The notes beneath the pieces are model-generated. The model was not told the DNA's origin. It did no database searches and saw only the letters and a program-made list of their open reading frames with translations. 64,000 bases of DNA from an uncultured Lachnospiraceae bacterium. Its GTDB lineage: Bacteria; Bacillota; Clostridia; Lachnospirales; Lachnospiraceae. Below are positions 44,348 to 52,797 of this stretch, piece after piece (position 1 is the stretch's first letter; each line of letters begins with the position of its first letter). The position numbers and the translations under genes were made by a program. The stretch spans positions 62,001 to 126,000 of the forward strand of contig CAJFOF010000039.1 in assembly GCA_904395885.1 (NCBI GenBank), read 5' to 3'.

Positions 44348-45015
44348 GTGACAGGACATTTAGCTACATGTCCACGGACTGGCTTCAGGGACATGAGGTT
44401 TTTATTGAAAAATTTATGGAACACGCTGACGTCAGATTTTTTAAAAAGGGAGAATTTTTGTTCCGTCAAAACGAGAATCTGAACGAACTTTTTTTGATTT
44501 TGAAAGGAACCGTAGAATCCTTTTTTGAGAGCGAGAGCGGCAAGCAAAAGATAACCAGCATTATCCGGCGAGGTATGTTGGTAGGGATGGCTGGCCTGAA
44601 TGACTATGAAGGCCACCATACGTTAAGATGCCGGACAGCAGTGATTGCCGGGGTTATGCCAAAAGAGGCTGTCTATGAGTGGGACAGCGCGATGCTTCTG
44701 GCACTGATTCAGATGCAGACCCGAAAAATAAGGGCGACATACATTCAGATGATGAATCAGTCCTCTCAGACGATTGAGACCAGGATATTGAATTTTCTTT
44801 TGGAAGCAGGTTTAAACGAAGACGAGCCGGGGCCAGTAGAAATACCTGTCAGTATCGAATTCTCAAAGCAGGAGATCGCAAACATCATCAGCTCAACCAG
44901 AGAACGGGTCAACCAGATTATGAATGATCTGGAAAAGAGGAGGATAATTCAGACAGAGGGAAAGGAGATACGATTCTATCCCTCCAAGGTAAGAAATCTC
45001 CTGACGCTAAAATAA
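44344..45015 (+). CDS. Crp/Fnr-family regulator (second of tandem pair)
   Basis: A 223-residue Crp/Fnr-type protein. The sensor domain shows VRFFKKGEFLFRQNENLNELF and ILKGTVESFFESESGKQKI. A dimerisation helix follows and the complete winged helix-turn-helix is FSKQEIANIISSTRERVNQI with NDLEKRRIIQTEGKEIRFY. No N-terminal cysteine cluster of the FNR kind is present. Related to its neighbour in layout, it may form a hetero- or homodimer. It is probably a regulator of the operon beginning at 45168, which is separated by a terminator and a promoter-like gap holding an inverted repeat. Confidence 0.85.
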   Translation: MSDRTFSYMSTDWLQGHEVFIEKFMEHADVRFFKKGEFLFRQNENLNELFLILKGTVESFFESESGKQKITSIIRRGMLVGMAGLNDYEGHHTLRCRTAVIAGVMPKEAVYEWDSAMLLALIQMQTRKIRATYIQMMNQSSQTIETRILNFLLEAGLNEDEPGPVEIPVSIEFSKQEIANIISSTRERVNQIMNDLEKRRIIQTEGKEIRFYPSKVRNLLTLK

Positions 45016-45030
45016 TATAGATAGACTAGG

Positions 45031-45070
45031 AATGCCTCGATATGATGAAAAAATATCGGAGGCATTTTTG
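45031..45070 (+). terminator. Rho-independent terminator after the regulator pair
   Basis: AATGCCTCGATAT at 45031-45043 pairs with ATATCGGAGGCATT at 45053-45066 with one bulged G and is followed by TTTTTG-type sequence. Confidence 0.8.
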
Positions 45071-45107
45071 TTACGGCGAAAAAATGTGAAAAACTTTACA
45101 GAAATTG

Positions 45108-45121
45108 TCGGACCCTTCCGA
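45108..45121 (+). promoter_or_regulatory. Candidate operator: TCGGA-N4-TCCGA inverted repeat
   Basis: TCGGA at 45108-45112 and TCCGA at 45117-45121 form a 5-bp inverted repeat with a 4-base spacer, flanked by ATT and AAT. TAGAAT directly after it (45122-45127) could be the -10 of the operon, though TTTACA at 45095-45100 is 21 bases away, too far for a good sigma-A promoter without an activator. The symmetry suits a dimeric Crp/Fnr-type regulator encoded just upstream. Inference only. Confidence 0.4.
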
Positions 45122-45167
45122 TAGAATATGAATTACAAAATACATAAAGGCATGGAGGGGTTTAAAC

Positions 45168-45815
45168 ATGGAGAAACGAAACGACAACACACAGGGACTG
45201 TTTACAGATGAGCGACCGGGAATACGAGGGTTTGTCGCCCTGATTCTATTTGTCCTGATATTTTCCGGCGCACTACAAAACGTTCCAGTTCTGAAGGCTC
45301 TGGATTTCAACAATATGGTAGGCGCCTTTGGAACAATAGCCGGAGCGGAAGGCAACTTCCAGGGAAGCGGCGGCATCGGATCAAAGGAAGGTTTCATGGT
45401 CGCATTTGCACAGCTCCCGCTGCTGATGCTGGCAATGGGGATCGTAGAGCTGGCTACGGCGAACAAAGCACTTCTGGCCGCTAAAATCCTATTTACACCT
45501 ATTTTAAGACCGCTGCTGGGAATTCCCGGAGCTGCCGGACTTACTTTGGTGTCATCTTTGAATAGCTCCGACGGCGGAGCTGTTATGACCGCTGACCTCT
45601 TTGAGAGAGGTTATCTGACAGAAAACGAAAGGACAATATTCGTTGGTTTCCAGTTTCCTTCTTCGGGAATGATCGTCGCTACGGTAACACTTTTGGCTAT
45701 GGCACCGATGCTGACTGTTTCACCTCTGGTTATTTTTGGGGTATTGTTGGTCATGAAGTTTGTAGCAGGCAATTTTATCAGAGTGATAATTAGCAGAAAA
45801 AAGAGAGATAATTAG
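45168..45815 (+). CDS. Nucleoside-recognition (YjiH/SpmA-like) membrane protein
   Basis: A 215-residue protein with several membrane spans (FVALILFVLIFSGALQNVPV, FAQLPLLMLAMGIVELATAN) and the gate-domain pattern LVSSLNSSDGGAVMTADLFERG-like SLNSSDGGAVMTADLFERG. It resembles E. coli YjiH (227 residues), which pairs with YjiG and sits beside isoaspartyl dipeptidase. The fold is related to concentrative nucleoside transporters and SpmA/SpmB. With the next gene it is expected to form a two-subunit membrane complex, perhaps importing the substrate of the operon. Substrate is unknown. AGGAGGGG-like GGAGGGG precedes the ATG. Confidence 0.75.
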   Translation: MEKRNDNTQGLFTDERPGIRGFVALILFVLIFSGALQNVPVLKALDFNNMVGAFGTIAGAEGNFQGSGGIGSKEGFMVAFAQLPLLMLAMGIVELATANKALLAAKILFTPILRPLLGIPGAAGLTLVSSLNSSDGGAVMTADLFERGYLTENERTIFVGFQFPSSGMIVATVTLLAMAPMLTVSPLVIFGVLLVMKFVAGNFIRVIISRKKRDN

Positions 45816-45826
45816 AGGAGGAACGT

Positions 45827-46294
45827 ATGAAAAGCGAAAAGAAATCATTTGTCGAGATTTTTATGGATGGAGCGTATAAAGGTTGGACCATGGGAATCCG
45901 CTCTATGCTGACAGCACTGGTTTTGGCCTATGCTCTGATGTATATGCTGGATGTGTCAGGGGCAATGGATCTGCTGGAGGTGGTATTCTCTCCTGTCATG
46001 GGAATTTTATCTCTCCCTGGTGTTGCCATTACACCGCTGATCGCGGCGCTGATGAGCAAGCCTGGCGGTGTAGCGGCTGCAGTTGCTCTGTATAACCAGG
46101 GCCTGATGACGGACAGAGAAGTAACGGCCATCTTTCCCGCACTTGTTTTAATGGGCGGTCTGGTAAGCCAGTATGTAAGAGTTGTAGTGGTCAGCGGAAC
46201 CGAAAAAAGCAAACATGGCTTGCTGATCGGCAACACGATCGTAATTGCCCTTTTATCAATTCCGCTTATGAATCTATTATTAAATATTATTTAA
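45827..46294 (+). CDS. Nucleoside-recognition (YjiG/SpmB-like) membrane protein
   Basis: A 155-residue partner of the preceding protein. FVEIFMDGAYKGWTMGI is the usual gate-domain opening, followed by MLTALVLAYALMYMLDVSG, GVAITPLIAALMSKPGGVAA and FPALVLMGGLVSQYVRVVVV. It matches E. coli YjiG in size and order. The gap to the previous gene is 11 bases with GAGGAGG, consistent with equal production of both subunits. Transport function is inferred. Confidence 0.75.
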   Translation: MKSEKKSFVEIFMDGAYKGWTMGIRSMLTALVLAYALMYMLDVSGAMDLLEVVFSPVMGILSLPGVAITPLIAALMSKPGGVAAAVALYNQGLMTDREVTAIFPALVLMGGLVSQYVRVVVVSGTEKSKHGLLIGNTIVIALLSIPLMNLLLNII

Positions 46295-46309
46295 AAGGGG
46301 GAAACGAAC

Positions 46310-47035
46310 ATGACTGACAGAAAACAGATGGGAGCACAATTTTATATTGATGATCACGCTTTGCTGTATGGATTGATTGCAAAAGCTGCATATGAAAACT
46401 ACGGTGAACTTGGGGACAGGGCCAGCAAGCTGGCGACTCAGCTGTACGCCAGAGAACGGGGAAGCCGGATGGCGAAAAGAGCATTGCGGGACGGCCTGCC
46501 TCTGACCCATGAGACCTACCGCATGTATACGGAGTGGGAAGATGAGAGAAAGCAGATGAGAGTGGAAAATCTCAGCTTTTCCCCAACATATAGAATGAAC
46601 GGCACGTACTGTGTCTGGAATGAGACCTGGAAAAAGTACCATTTAGAGAGATACGGAGAAATCTACTGTACCTATGTTGACAAGACGATGGTTCGTACAT
46701 TTAATCCGGACAATGAACTGATCATTCACAGTGCTCAGTCTCTGGGAGGACCGGGATGTGACTTTGAGTGGCCTGGATTAAGCTACGAAGGGGAAGAGGC
46801 GTTCAGAGAAGCTGCCAAAAAGAAAAGGGAAAAAAAGGAAATTGCAGTAAAGGACTTTTTATATCATTGCGGCCACACACTCTCCGCCATGGGCCGGGGA
46901 TATGCCATGGAGCTGGGCCGGGAAGAATCGGACAAGATTATCTGTCGGGCAATGGAAGAATATAAAAATATATGTGGGGAAGAGAAGGCAGCAGCTGTTA
47001 TAAAGGAGTCGGAGCAGGATTTTAACAAAATTTAA
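46310..47035 (+). CDS. L-2-amino-thiazoline-4-carboxylic acid hydrolase family protein
   Basis: A 241-residue soluble protein that I place in the ATC hydrolase family. It starts with an all-helical region (DDHALLYGLIAKAAYENYGE, LATQLYARERGSRMAKRAL). A middle beta region follows (FSPTYRMNGTYCVWNETWKK, YGEIYCTYVDKTMVRTFNP) ending in the conserved GGPGCDFEWPG near residues 147-157. In Pseudomonas the family member opens the thiazoline ring of L-ATC to N-carbamoyl-L-cysteine. Many clostridial homologues are uncharacterised. Here it lies with an M20 amidohydrolase and a cysteine desulfidase, which supports a cysteine-linked role. Confidence 0.75.
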   Translation: MTDRKQMGAQFYIDDHALLYGLIAKAAYENYGELGDRASKLATQLYARERGSRMAKRALRDGLPLTHETYRMYTEWEDERKQMRVENLSFSPTYRMNGTYCVWNETWKKYHLERYGEIYCTYVDKTMVRTFNPDNELIIHSAQSLGGPGCDFEWPGLSYEGEEAFREAAKKKREKKEIAVKDFLYHCGHTLSAMGRGYAMELGREESDKIICRAMEEYKNICGEEKAAAVIKESEQDFNKI

Positions 47036-47054
47036 TTAAGGGGGGTTACGTTTT

Positions 47055-47759
47055 ATGTCAGCAGAGTATGATGCAGTGGCGAATGGCCTAATCATGTGGC
47101 TGGCCTGCACTCCCGGGATTTTGTGGGTATGTTTCCAGGCAGTTCTCTTCTTGAGAAAAAGCGTGAAAGACGGTATGAAAATGGGGCTGACCCAAACGCA
47201 GATAAAAAGGGGAATCCGGGGAGCTTCGATTGCGTCTGTAGGTCCGTGTGTGGTAATTTTATCGTCTATGCTTTCTCTGATGGTAATTGTAGGAGGTCCT
47301 TTGGCATGGCTGAGGATTGACGTGATCGGCGGAGTCGGGTATGAAATCATGGGAGCTACCTTTGCCGCAAACGCCATGGGAATTGCTCCGGGAACAGAGG
47401 AAATGACCGTGGATTATCTTTGCCTTGCCTCTGTAGTGATGACAACAGGGTGTCTGGGATGGATCATTTTCGCTGCTCTGTTCAGCGATAAAATGGAGAA
47501 AGTAAATAACTTTATGGCTGGGGGAAATAAAGCGCTGATTCCGATTATAAGCGCAGGGTGCGTCCTGGGGTGCTACAGCAACCTTGTGGTAGAACAGGTT
47601 GCTCCGCTGGGCGATGAAACCGTTGCGACTTTGGCGTCAGCAGTGTCTATGATCGGCCTTCTGCTATTATCTAAAACTTTGAAAAAAAGGTGGATAAAAG
47701 ACTGGGCTCTTTCCATAGCGATGCTTTTGGGAATGATGCTTGTCATAATACTTCCGTAA
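47055..47759 (+). CDS. DUF5058 family membrane protein
   Basis: A 234-residue protein with about six membrane spans. The opening VANGLIMWLACTPGILWVCF, a short cytoplasmic segment KMGLTQTQIKRGIRGASIAS and the later GPCVVILSSMLSLMVIVGGP fit DUF5058. The family is of unknown function, often beside M20 peptidases and another small membrane protein as here, which suggests a transporter subunit. A GGGGGG-rich site precedes the ATG, and the gap to the previous gene is 19 bases. Confidence 0.7.
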   Translation: MSAEYDAVANGLIMWLACTPGILWVCFQAVLFLRKSVKDGMKMGLTQTQIKRGIRGASIASVGPCVVILSSMLSLMVIVGGPLAWLRIDVIGGVGYEIMGATFAANAMGIAPGTEEMTVDYLCLASVVMTTGCLGWIIFAALFSDKMEKVNNFMAGGNKALIPIISAGCVLGCYSNLVVEQVAPLGDETVATLASAVSMIGLLLLSKTLKKRWIKDWALSIAMLLGMMLVIILP

Positions 47760-47777
47760 AGCAAAGGAGAGAGAGAG

Positions 47778-48476
47778 ATGAATTCAAATGAAGAGATTTA
47801 TCAGACCAGTTATCTGCCCTATATAAATAAATGGGGGAAAATAACTTCTTGGCTGTGCATCGTTATCGTTTATATCCCCACAATGGTATTGATCGGTATT
47901 TATGGGGCCCAATTGCCCTTTGATGCCACCATAAACGGGATTATCGCCATATTATCGGCCAGTTTTGCCATGTATATTGCAGATCCTCTGGCAGTATTTC
48001 CAGTTCTGGGTACACCGGGCCTTTACCTGACTTACCTGTCCGGCAACTCAAAGTCCATTCGCGTCCCGGCTTCTTTAATGGCTCAGGACGCAGCAGGGAC
48101 AGAGCAGGGTACGCCGGAAGGGAACATCATGTCGTGCATTGGCGTGGCTATATCGGTTCTGATCAGCACCCTGGTGATGACGGTAATGATTTTTATGGGG
48201 AAATGGATTATTGCCGTGCTCCCGGAAAAAGTTGTGGAAGCGCTGCCTATGCTGATGCCGGCACTGTTCGGTGCCTTGCTGGGACAGCAATTCCTTCAAA
48301 GACCCAAATTGGCCTGTGCTGCAATCGTGCTGGCAATTGTCGTCAGAATCGCGCAGGTAAATGGAATCTTTCAGATACTGCCTTTAGGCGGCGGCTACGC
48401 TCCTATGCTGCTCTGCGTTTTTGGGACAATCGCAATAGCCAGAGGAATGATCAAGAAAGGCTGGATCGAAAAATAA
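47778..48476 (+). CDS. Integral membrane protein, partner of DUF5058
   Basis: A 232-residue protein not recognised beyond being membrane-embedded. Spans are visible at ITSWLCIVIVYIPTMVLIGI, IIAILSASFAMYIADPLAVF, IGVAISVLISTLVMTVMIFM, LMPALFGALLGQQFL and YAPMLLCVFGTIAIARGM. A hydrophilic loop (SGNSKSIRVPASLMAQDAAG) lies in the middle. Size and spacing (18 bases after DUF5058) point to a two-protein membrane complex, probably the import or export component of this operon. Function is not known. Confidence 0.7.
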   Translation: MNSNEEIYQTSYLPYINKWGKITSWLCIVIVYIPTMVLIGIYGAQLPFDATINGIIAILSASFAMYIADPLAVFPVLGTPGLYLTYLSGNSKSIRVPASLMAQDAAGTEQGTPEGNIMSCIGVAISVLISTLVMTVMIFMGKWIIAVLPEKVVEALPMLMPALFGALLGQQFLQRPKLACAAIVLAIVVRIAQVNGIFQILPLGGGYAPMLLCVFGTIAIARGMIKKGWIEK

Positions 48477-48497
48477 TTGAAAAGGGGAAATGGATTG

Positions 48498-49931
48498 ATG
48501 GAAAAAAGGAAATACACGGACCGGATCTGTCAGATAGTGGATCAAAAGCAGGACAGATTTATCGAATTAAGCGATGCGGTATGGTCAGTTCCGGAAACCG
48601 GATTGAAAGAATATAAATCTTCAAAACTTCTGATGGATGCCCTGGAAGAAGAAGGCTTTCAGATTGAAAGAAACGTAGATGATATTTCCACAGCTTTTAT
48701 TGCCACATATGGCAGCGGAAAGCCGGTGATCGGCCTGCTGGCTGAATTTGATGCATTGCCGGGACTGAGCCAGAAAGCAGGTTCTACGAGCCATGAGCCA
48801 TTAGTGGAAGGCGGGCCGGGCCACGGATGTGGCCACAATGCCCTGGGAGCCGGGGTCGTGGGGGCCGCAGTAGCGGTAAAAGATTATTTGAAAGAACACC
48901 CTCAGAGCGGTACGGTAAAGGTATTTGGCTGCCCAGGAGAAGAGGACGGCTGGTCAAAAATGTTTCTGGCCAGAGACGGGTATTTTAAAGAGGTTGACGC
49001 TGCGTTTACCTGGCATCCGGGCCACGGGAATTTTGTACAGGGATTTAGTTTTACTGCAAATATCTGTGCATATTTTGAATTTGTCGGAAAGAGCGCCCAT
49101 GCGGCTGCTGCCCCGCAATTGGGAAGAAGTGGGCTGGATGCATGCGAACTGATGAATGTCGGTGTGAACTATTTGAGAGAACACGTAAGTCCGGATGTCC
49201 GGATTCATTATGCTTACGAATATTCCGGGGAAAAGGCGCCGAATGTGGTTCATCCAAGGGCTGTTTTGAAATACTTTGTTCGCGCTCCAAAGATGGCGCT
49301 GGCCATGGAAACCTTAGAGAGAATCAAAAAGGTTGCCATGGGAGCGGCTATGATGACGGAGACCACATGCAATATTAACGTCACAGCAGGAATGAGCGAT
49401 TTTGTAGCCAATGATGCGATCAGTGGAATTTTCCAAGATGCGCTGTTACAGGCAGGACCGCCTCAGTTTGACGAAGAAGATGAACGGCTGGCAGAAGAGT
49501 TTCACAGACAATTTTCTCAGGGAGAATGCAATGCAGCGATGAAGCGGATCCTGTTAGCGTATCCGGACGGAGAGAGATACCGGGACGTCACGCTGATCAA
49601 GGATATCGGCCGATACCAGAGATCGGATGTCAGAATGCCTGGATCGACCGATGTGGGAGATGTCAGTTACGTTACCCCTACAGGGCAGTTGTGGCTGGCC
49701 TGTTACGCAAACGGAACTCCAGGCCATTCCTGGCAGGTGACATCACAGGTGGGTTCTTCCATTACTCATAAGGCGCTGATCTGTGCGGCGAAAACCATGG
49801 CTCTTGCTACAGTAATGTGTTTTGATCACCCGGAAATTGTGGAGCAGGCGAGACAAGAGCTGTGGGAAAGAACCGGGGGAACCTATAACTGCCCGGTAGA
49901 ACCGGGGAAAAAACCTGTAATTCCGGGATGA
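48498..49931 (+). CDS. M20 metallo-amidohydrolase (AbgB-like)
   Basis: A 477-residue dinuclear zinc hydrolase, close in length to E. coli AbgB (p-aminobenzoyl-glutamate hydrolase subunit B, 481). Metal ligands are visible in LLAEFDALPG, PGHGCGHNALG near residue 108, GCPGEEDGW and TWHPGH. The lid domain begins AYFEFVGKSAHAAAAPQLGR. The family removes acyl or carbamoyl groups from amino acids or dipeptides. In this operon it could release L-cysteine from an N-blocked intermediate, comparable to the N-carbamoyl-L-cysteine amidohydrolase step in Pseudomonas ATC degradation. ATG 48498 is preferred over TTG 48477. Confidence 0.85.
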   Translation: MEKRKYTDRICQIVDQKQDRFIELSDAVWSVPETGLKEYKSSKLLMDALEEEGFQIERNVDDISTAFIATYGSGKPVIGLLAEFDALPGLSQKAGSTSHEPLVEGGPGHGCGHNALGAGVVGAAVAVKDYLKEHPQSGTVKVFGCPGEEDGWSKMFLARDGYFKEVDAAFTWHPGHGNFVQGFSFTANICAYFEFVGKSAHAAAAPQLGRSGLDACELMNVGVNYLREHVSPDVRIHYAYEYSGEKAPNVVHPRAVLKYFVRAPKMALAMETLERIKKVAMGAAMMTETTCNINVTAGMSDFVANDAISGIFQDALLQAGPPQFDEEDERLAEEFHRQFSQGECNAAMKRILLAYPDGERYRDVTLIKDIGRYQRSDVRMPGSTDVGDVSYVTPTGQLWLACYANGTPGHSWQVTSQVGSSITHKALICAAKTMALATVMCFDHPEIVEQARQELWERTGGTYNCPVEPGKKPVIPG

Positions 49932-49962
49932 AGGGACTAAGGACAAGGAAGGACTTGATGGC

Positions 49963-51229
49963 ATGGACATGGAACGTTTTTACGGTATTTTAAAAAGGGA
50001 ATTGATTCCGGCAATGGGATGTACGGAGCCGATTGCCATTGCATATGCAGCTGCAGTGGCCCGCTCTCTTCTGGGAAGTATGCCTGCAAGCATTACGGTA
50101 AAATGCAGCGGAAACATTATTAAAAATGTAAAAGGCGTGGTAGTACCGAACAGCGGCGGGCTTCGAGGAATCGACATCAGCGCGATTCTGGGGACAATAG
50201 GAGGAAAGCCGGAAAAAAAGCTACAGGTTCTGGAAGACATTACAGATGAAAATAGAGAGGAGGCCGTCAGGCTGCAGGCGGAGAACTACTGCAAAGTGGA
50301 AAAAATGGATACGGCCGAAGGACTCCATCTGGAAGTCACTGCAGTCGGACAAGGACATTCTGCTGCGGTGGAGATAGCAGGACAGCATACGAATATTATT
50401 TCCATGAAAAAAGACGGAACTATTCTGAAGGGAGAAAACAGGGCTGCGGGCTGCGGGGAATCCGGATACATCGGCTGATTTTTCAGGAATCTCCGTTGGA
50501 GATATCTATCAATTTATTGAAAATGCCGATCCCTCCAGACTGGAAGAACTGGTCGGGCCGCAGGCAGAGTGCAACATGGCAATTGCAAAAGAAGGAATGG
50601 CTCATGAGTACGGCGTCTGTGTGGGAAGATCACTCATCAAATCTTACGGGGATGATGTCAAAGTTCTGGCCCGAGCGCTTCCGGCTGCCGGTTCAGATGC
50701 ACGAATGAGCGGCTGCCCAATGCCTGTAGTGATCAATTCCGGAAGCGGGAATCAGGGAATGACAGTCTCTTTGCCGGTGATTGTCTATGGAAAGCATTTA
50801 GGTGTGAGCAGGGAGAAACTTCTTCGCGCATTAGCGTTCAGCAACCTGTTGGCCTTGTATCAGAAGTCAAAGATCGGCCGGCTGTCAGCTTACTGCGGGG
50901 CAGTAGGGGCGGCATGCGGAAGCGGGGCGGCAATCGCTTATCTCTGCGGAGAAACTTACGATGTTATTTGCAGGACAATTACCAATACCCTGGCAAATGT
51001 GTCCGGGATTGTCTGTGACGGTGCAAAACCTTCCTGTGCAGCCAAAATCGCTTCTGCAGTGGATGCAGCGATTATGGCGTATTCCTTAGCCAAGGATGGA
51101 CACGTATTCGGCCCAGGTCAGGGCCTTGTCAAAGACAGTGTAGAAAAAACAGTGGAATGTATCGGACTTATGGCAAAAGAGGGAATGAAAGAGACTGATA
51201 CAGAAATATTGAAATTGATGCTTCAATGA
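49963..51229 (+). pseudogene. cyuA: L-cysteine desulfidase (CyuA/YhaM-type), disrupted by a frameshift
   Basis: Two adjacent frames together encode a complete cysteine desulfidase (UPF0597, serine dehydratase alpha-like). The first, 49963-50478, contains the N-terminal half with the cluster cysteine C20 in MGCTEP. The second frame is open across the junction and continues to 51229, with AYCGAVGAACGSGAAIAYLC and GIVCDGAKPSCAAKI, the remaining iron-sulfur cysteines. A one-base shift is needed between about 50440 and 50478, near a GGGGAA run. The enzyme cleaves L-cysteine to pyruvate, ammonia and sulfide. All cluster residues persist, so the break is recent, a sequencing error or, less likely, recoded. 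ATG 49963 follows AAGGAAGGA. Confidence 0.85.
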
Positions 51230-51247
51230 CAGAAACTTCAATCTTCC

Positions 51248-51287
51248 GGGAAGATATTGCTGTTATACGCAATGTCTTCCCTTTTTT
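51248..51287 (+). terminator. Strong rho-independent terminator of the cysteine-derivative operon
   Basis: GGGAAGATATTGC at 51248-51260 pairs with GCAATGTCTTCCC at 51269-51281, leaving an 8-base loop, and is followed by six T residues. Confidence 0.92.
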
Positions 51288-51318
51288 GCGGTACGAAAAT
51301 CGTGTCATTCCTTTTTGC

Positions 51319-51347
51319 TTGCACTTTTTGGGGTTTTCTCCTATAAT
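51319..51347 (+). promoter_or_regulatory. Sigma-A promoter for the HlyD-like/yggS/sepF unit
   Basis: TTGCAC at 51319-51324 and a perfect TATAAT at 51342-51347 are 17 bases apart. The leader before ATG 51373 is short. Confidence 0.75.
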
Positions 51348-51372
51348 ACAAGGAAGGAAAGGAGGCTTTTTT

Positions 51373-52776
51373 ATGGCAGCAAAAAAGAAAAAGAAAAGCA
51401 GCAAAATCATACGCTATCGAAAGCCTCTCAATATTAATATTGGCATGATTATTTTTGCGTTGATCTTTGTTTATATGAGTTTCAGCGTATATACGTATTT
51501 GAAGAAAGAGAAGATCCAGTTCTACGAAGTGGTGGAGGGCGGAATTGTCAATGATCAGGAGTATACAGGCCTGATATTGAGAGATGAGGTAGTGAAATAT
51601 ACAGACCGTGCCGGCACCATTAATTATTATGTCCGGGAGGGGCGGAGAGCTTCCGTGGGGACAACGGTGTATTCAATTGACGAGACGAATGAGATGGCCG
51701 CCTATCTGCAGCAGAATTCTGGCGATCAGACTCTCAGCACGGAGAATCTGGAGAATATAAAAAAGCAGCTATCCTCGTTTAATATGAATTTTGATGAGGA
51801 TCATTTCAGCACAGTGTACGATACAAAATATTCGCTGGATGCCCTGGTGTTGGAATATGCAAACTTTGATACAGCCGACAGCCTGGCAGCTATGGAAGCT
51901 GCGGGGATCTCTTTTACCCAGGTCAGGGCAGACCAGGCGGGGACGATTTCTTATGCGATCGATTCTTTTGAAGATGTTGAACCCTCTCAGGTAGAGGCGT
52001 CTATGTTTGACAGGAGCAACTATAAGAGTACAATTCTCAGAGCCGGAGATACGGTAGAAAACGGGGGAGCGGCTTATAAAGTAGCGGTTTCAGATAACTG
52101 GAGTATTGTCTTTCCTATGAGCGACGAGGATATCAGCCGTTACAGCGGGGAAGAGACGTTGGAGGTGGCATTCAAAGGGACGGATCTGACGATTTCAGGG
52201 GATTTTTCGGTTATCACAGGAGCCGACGGCGCTTCTTACGGACAAATAGATTTTAATAAATATATGGTAGAATTTTTATCAGACCGTTTTGTTGAGTTTG
52301 AGATTGTCACAGATAAAGTAGATGGACTGAAAATCCCAATTTCGGCTGTCACGGAAAAGGAGTTTTATCTGGTTCCCAAAGAATATCTTGACACAGGAGG
52401 AGATTCGACGGAATCCGGATTTTTAAAGGAGATTTATTCGGAAAACGGCACCTCAGTGGTGTTTACGCCGACTACTTTGTACTATGAAACGGAAGACTAT
52501 TATTATATAGAGGATGGCGGGGAGACTGGATTTACTGCGGGGGATTACATAGTAAAGCCGGAATCTTCAGAGCGGTATCAGATCGGGGCGAAGGCGACTT
52601 TGGAAGGCGTGTATAATATGAACAAAGGATATACCGTCTTCAAGCAGATCGATATTCTGGCGTCCAACAACGAATATTACGTTGTGCGGAAAAACATGGA
52701 CTACGGACTGTCGGTTTATGACCATATTGTGCTGGATGCCAGTACCGTTGAGGAAGGTAAGCTGATCTACCAATAG
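51373..52776 (+). CDS. HlyD-family membrane adaptor-like protein
   Basis: A 467-residue membrane-anchored protein. A lysine-rich N-terminus (KKKKKSSKIIRYRKP) precedes one span (IGMIIFALIFVYMSFSVYTYL) and an extracytoplasmic part with the HlyD-type barrel-sandwich segment EYTGLILRDEVVKYTDRAGT...VREGRRASVGTTVYSI. A second barrel lies at AGTISYAIDSFEDVEPSQ. No ABC transporter partner is adjacent. In Lachnospiraceae this gene commonly sits before yggS-sepF, so it may serve division or wall assembly rather than efflux. A longer in-frame start at 51226 would lie across the terminator and promoter, so ATG 51373 (AAAGGAGG upstream) is chosen. Confidence 0.75.
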   Translation: MAAKKKKKSSKIIRYRKPLNINIGMIIFALIFVYMSFSVYTYLKKEKIQFYEVVEGGIVNDQEYTGLILRDEVVKYTDRAGTINYYVREGRRASVGTTVYSIDETNEMAAYLQQNSGDQTLSTENLENIKKQLSSFNMNFDEDHFSTVYDTKYSLDALVLEYANFDTADSLAAMEAAGISFTQVRADQAGTISYAIDSFEDVEPSQVEASMFDRSNYKSTILRAGDTVENGGAAYKVAVSDNWSIVFPMSDEDISRYSGEETLEVAFKGTDLTISGDFSVITGADGASYGQIDFNKYMVEFLSDRFVEFEIVTDKVDGLKIPISAVTEKEFYLVPKEYLDTGGDSTESGFLKEIYSENGTSVVFTPTTLYYETEDYYYIEDGGETGFTAGDYIVKPESSERYQIGAKATLEGVYNMNKGYTVFKQIDILASNNEYYVVRKNMDYGLSVYDHIVLDASTVEEGKLIYQ

Positions 52777-52797
52777 CCAGATATCAGGGAGGAAATT

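Noticed and set aside
50440-50480. Programmed frameshift in the cysteine desulfidase gene
   Set aside because: No known slippery heptamer with a following pseudoknot is evident, and the family is not known to use recoding, so a mutation or sequencing error is preferred.
51226-51372. N-terminal extension of the HlyD-like gene in the same frame
   Set aside because: It would run through a strong terminator and a promoter, while a canonical ribosome site precedes ATG 51373.
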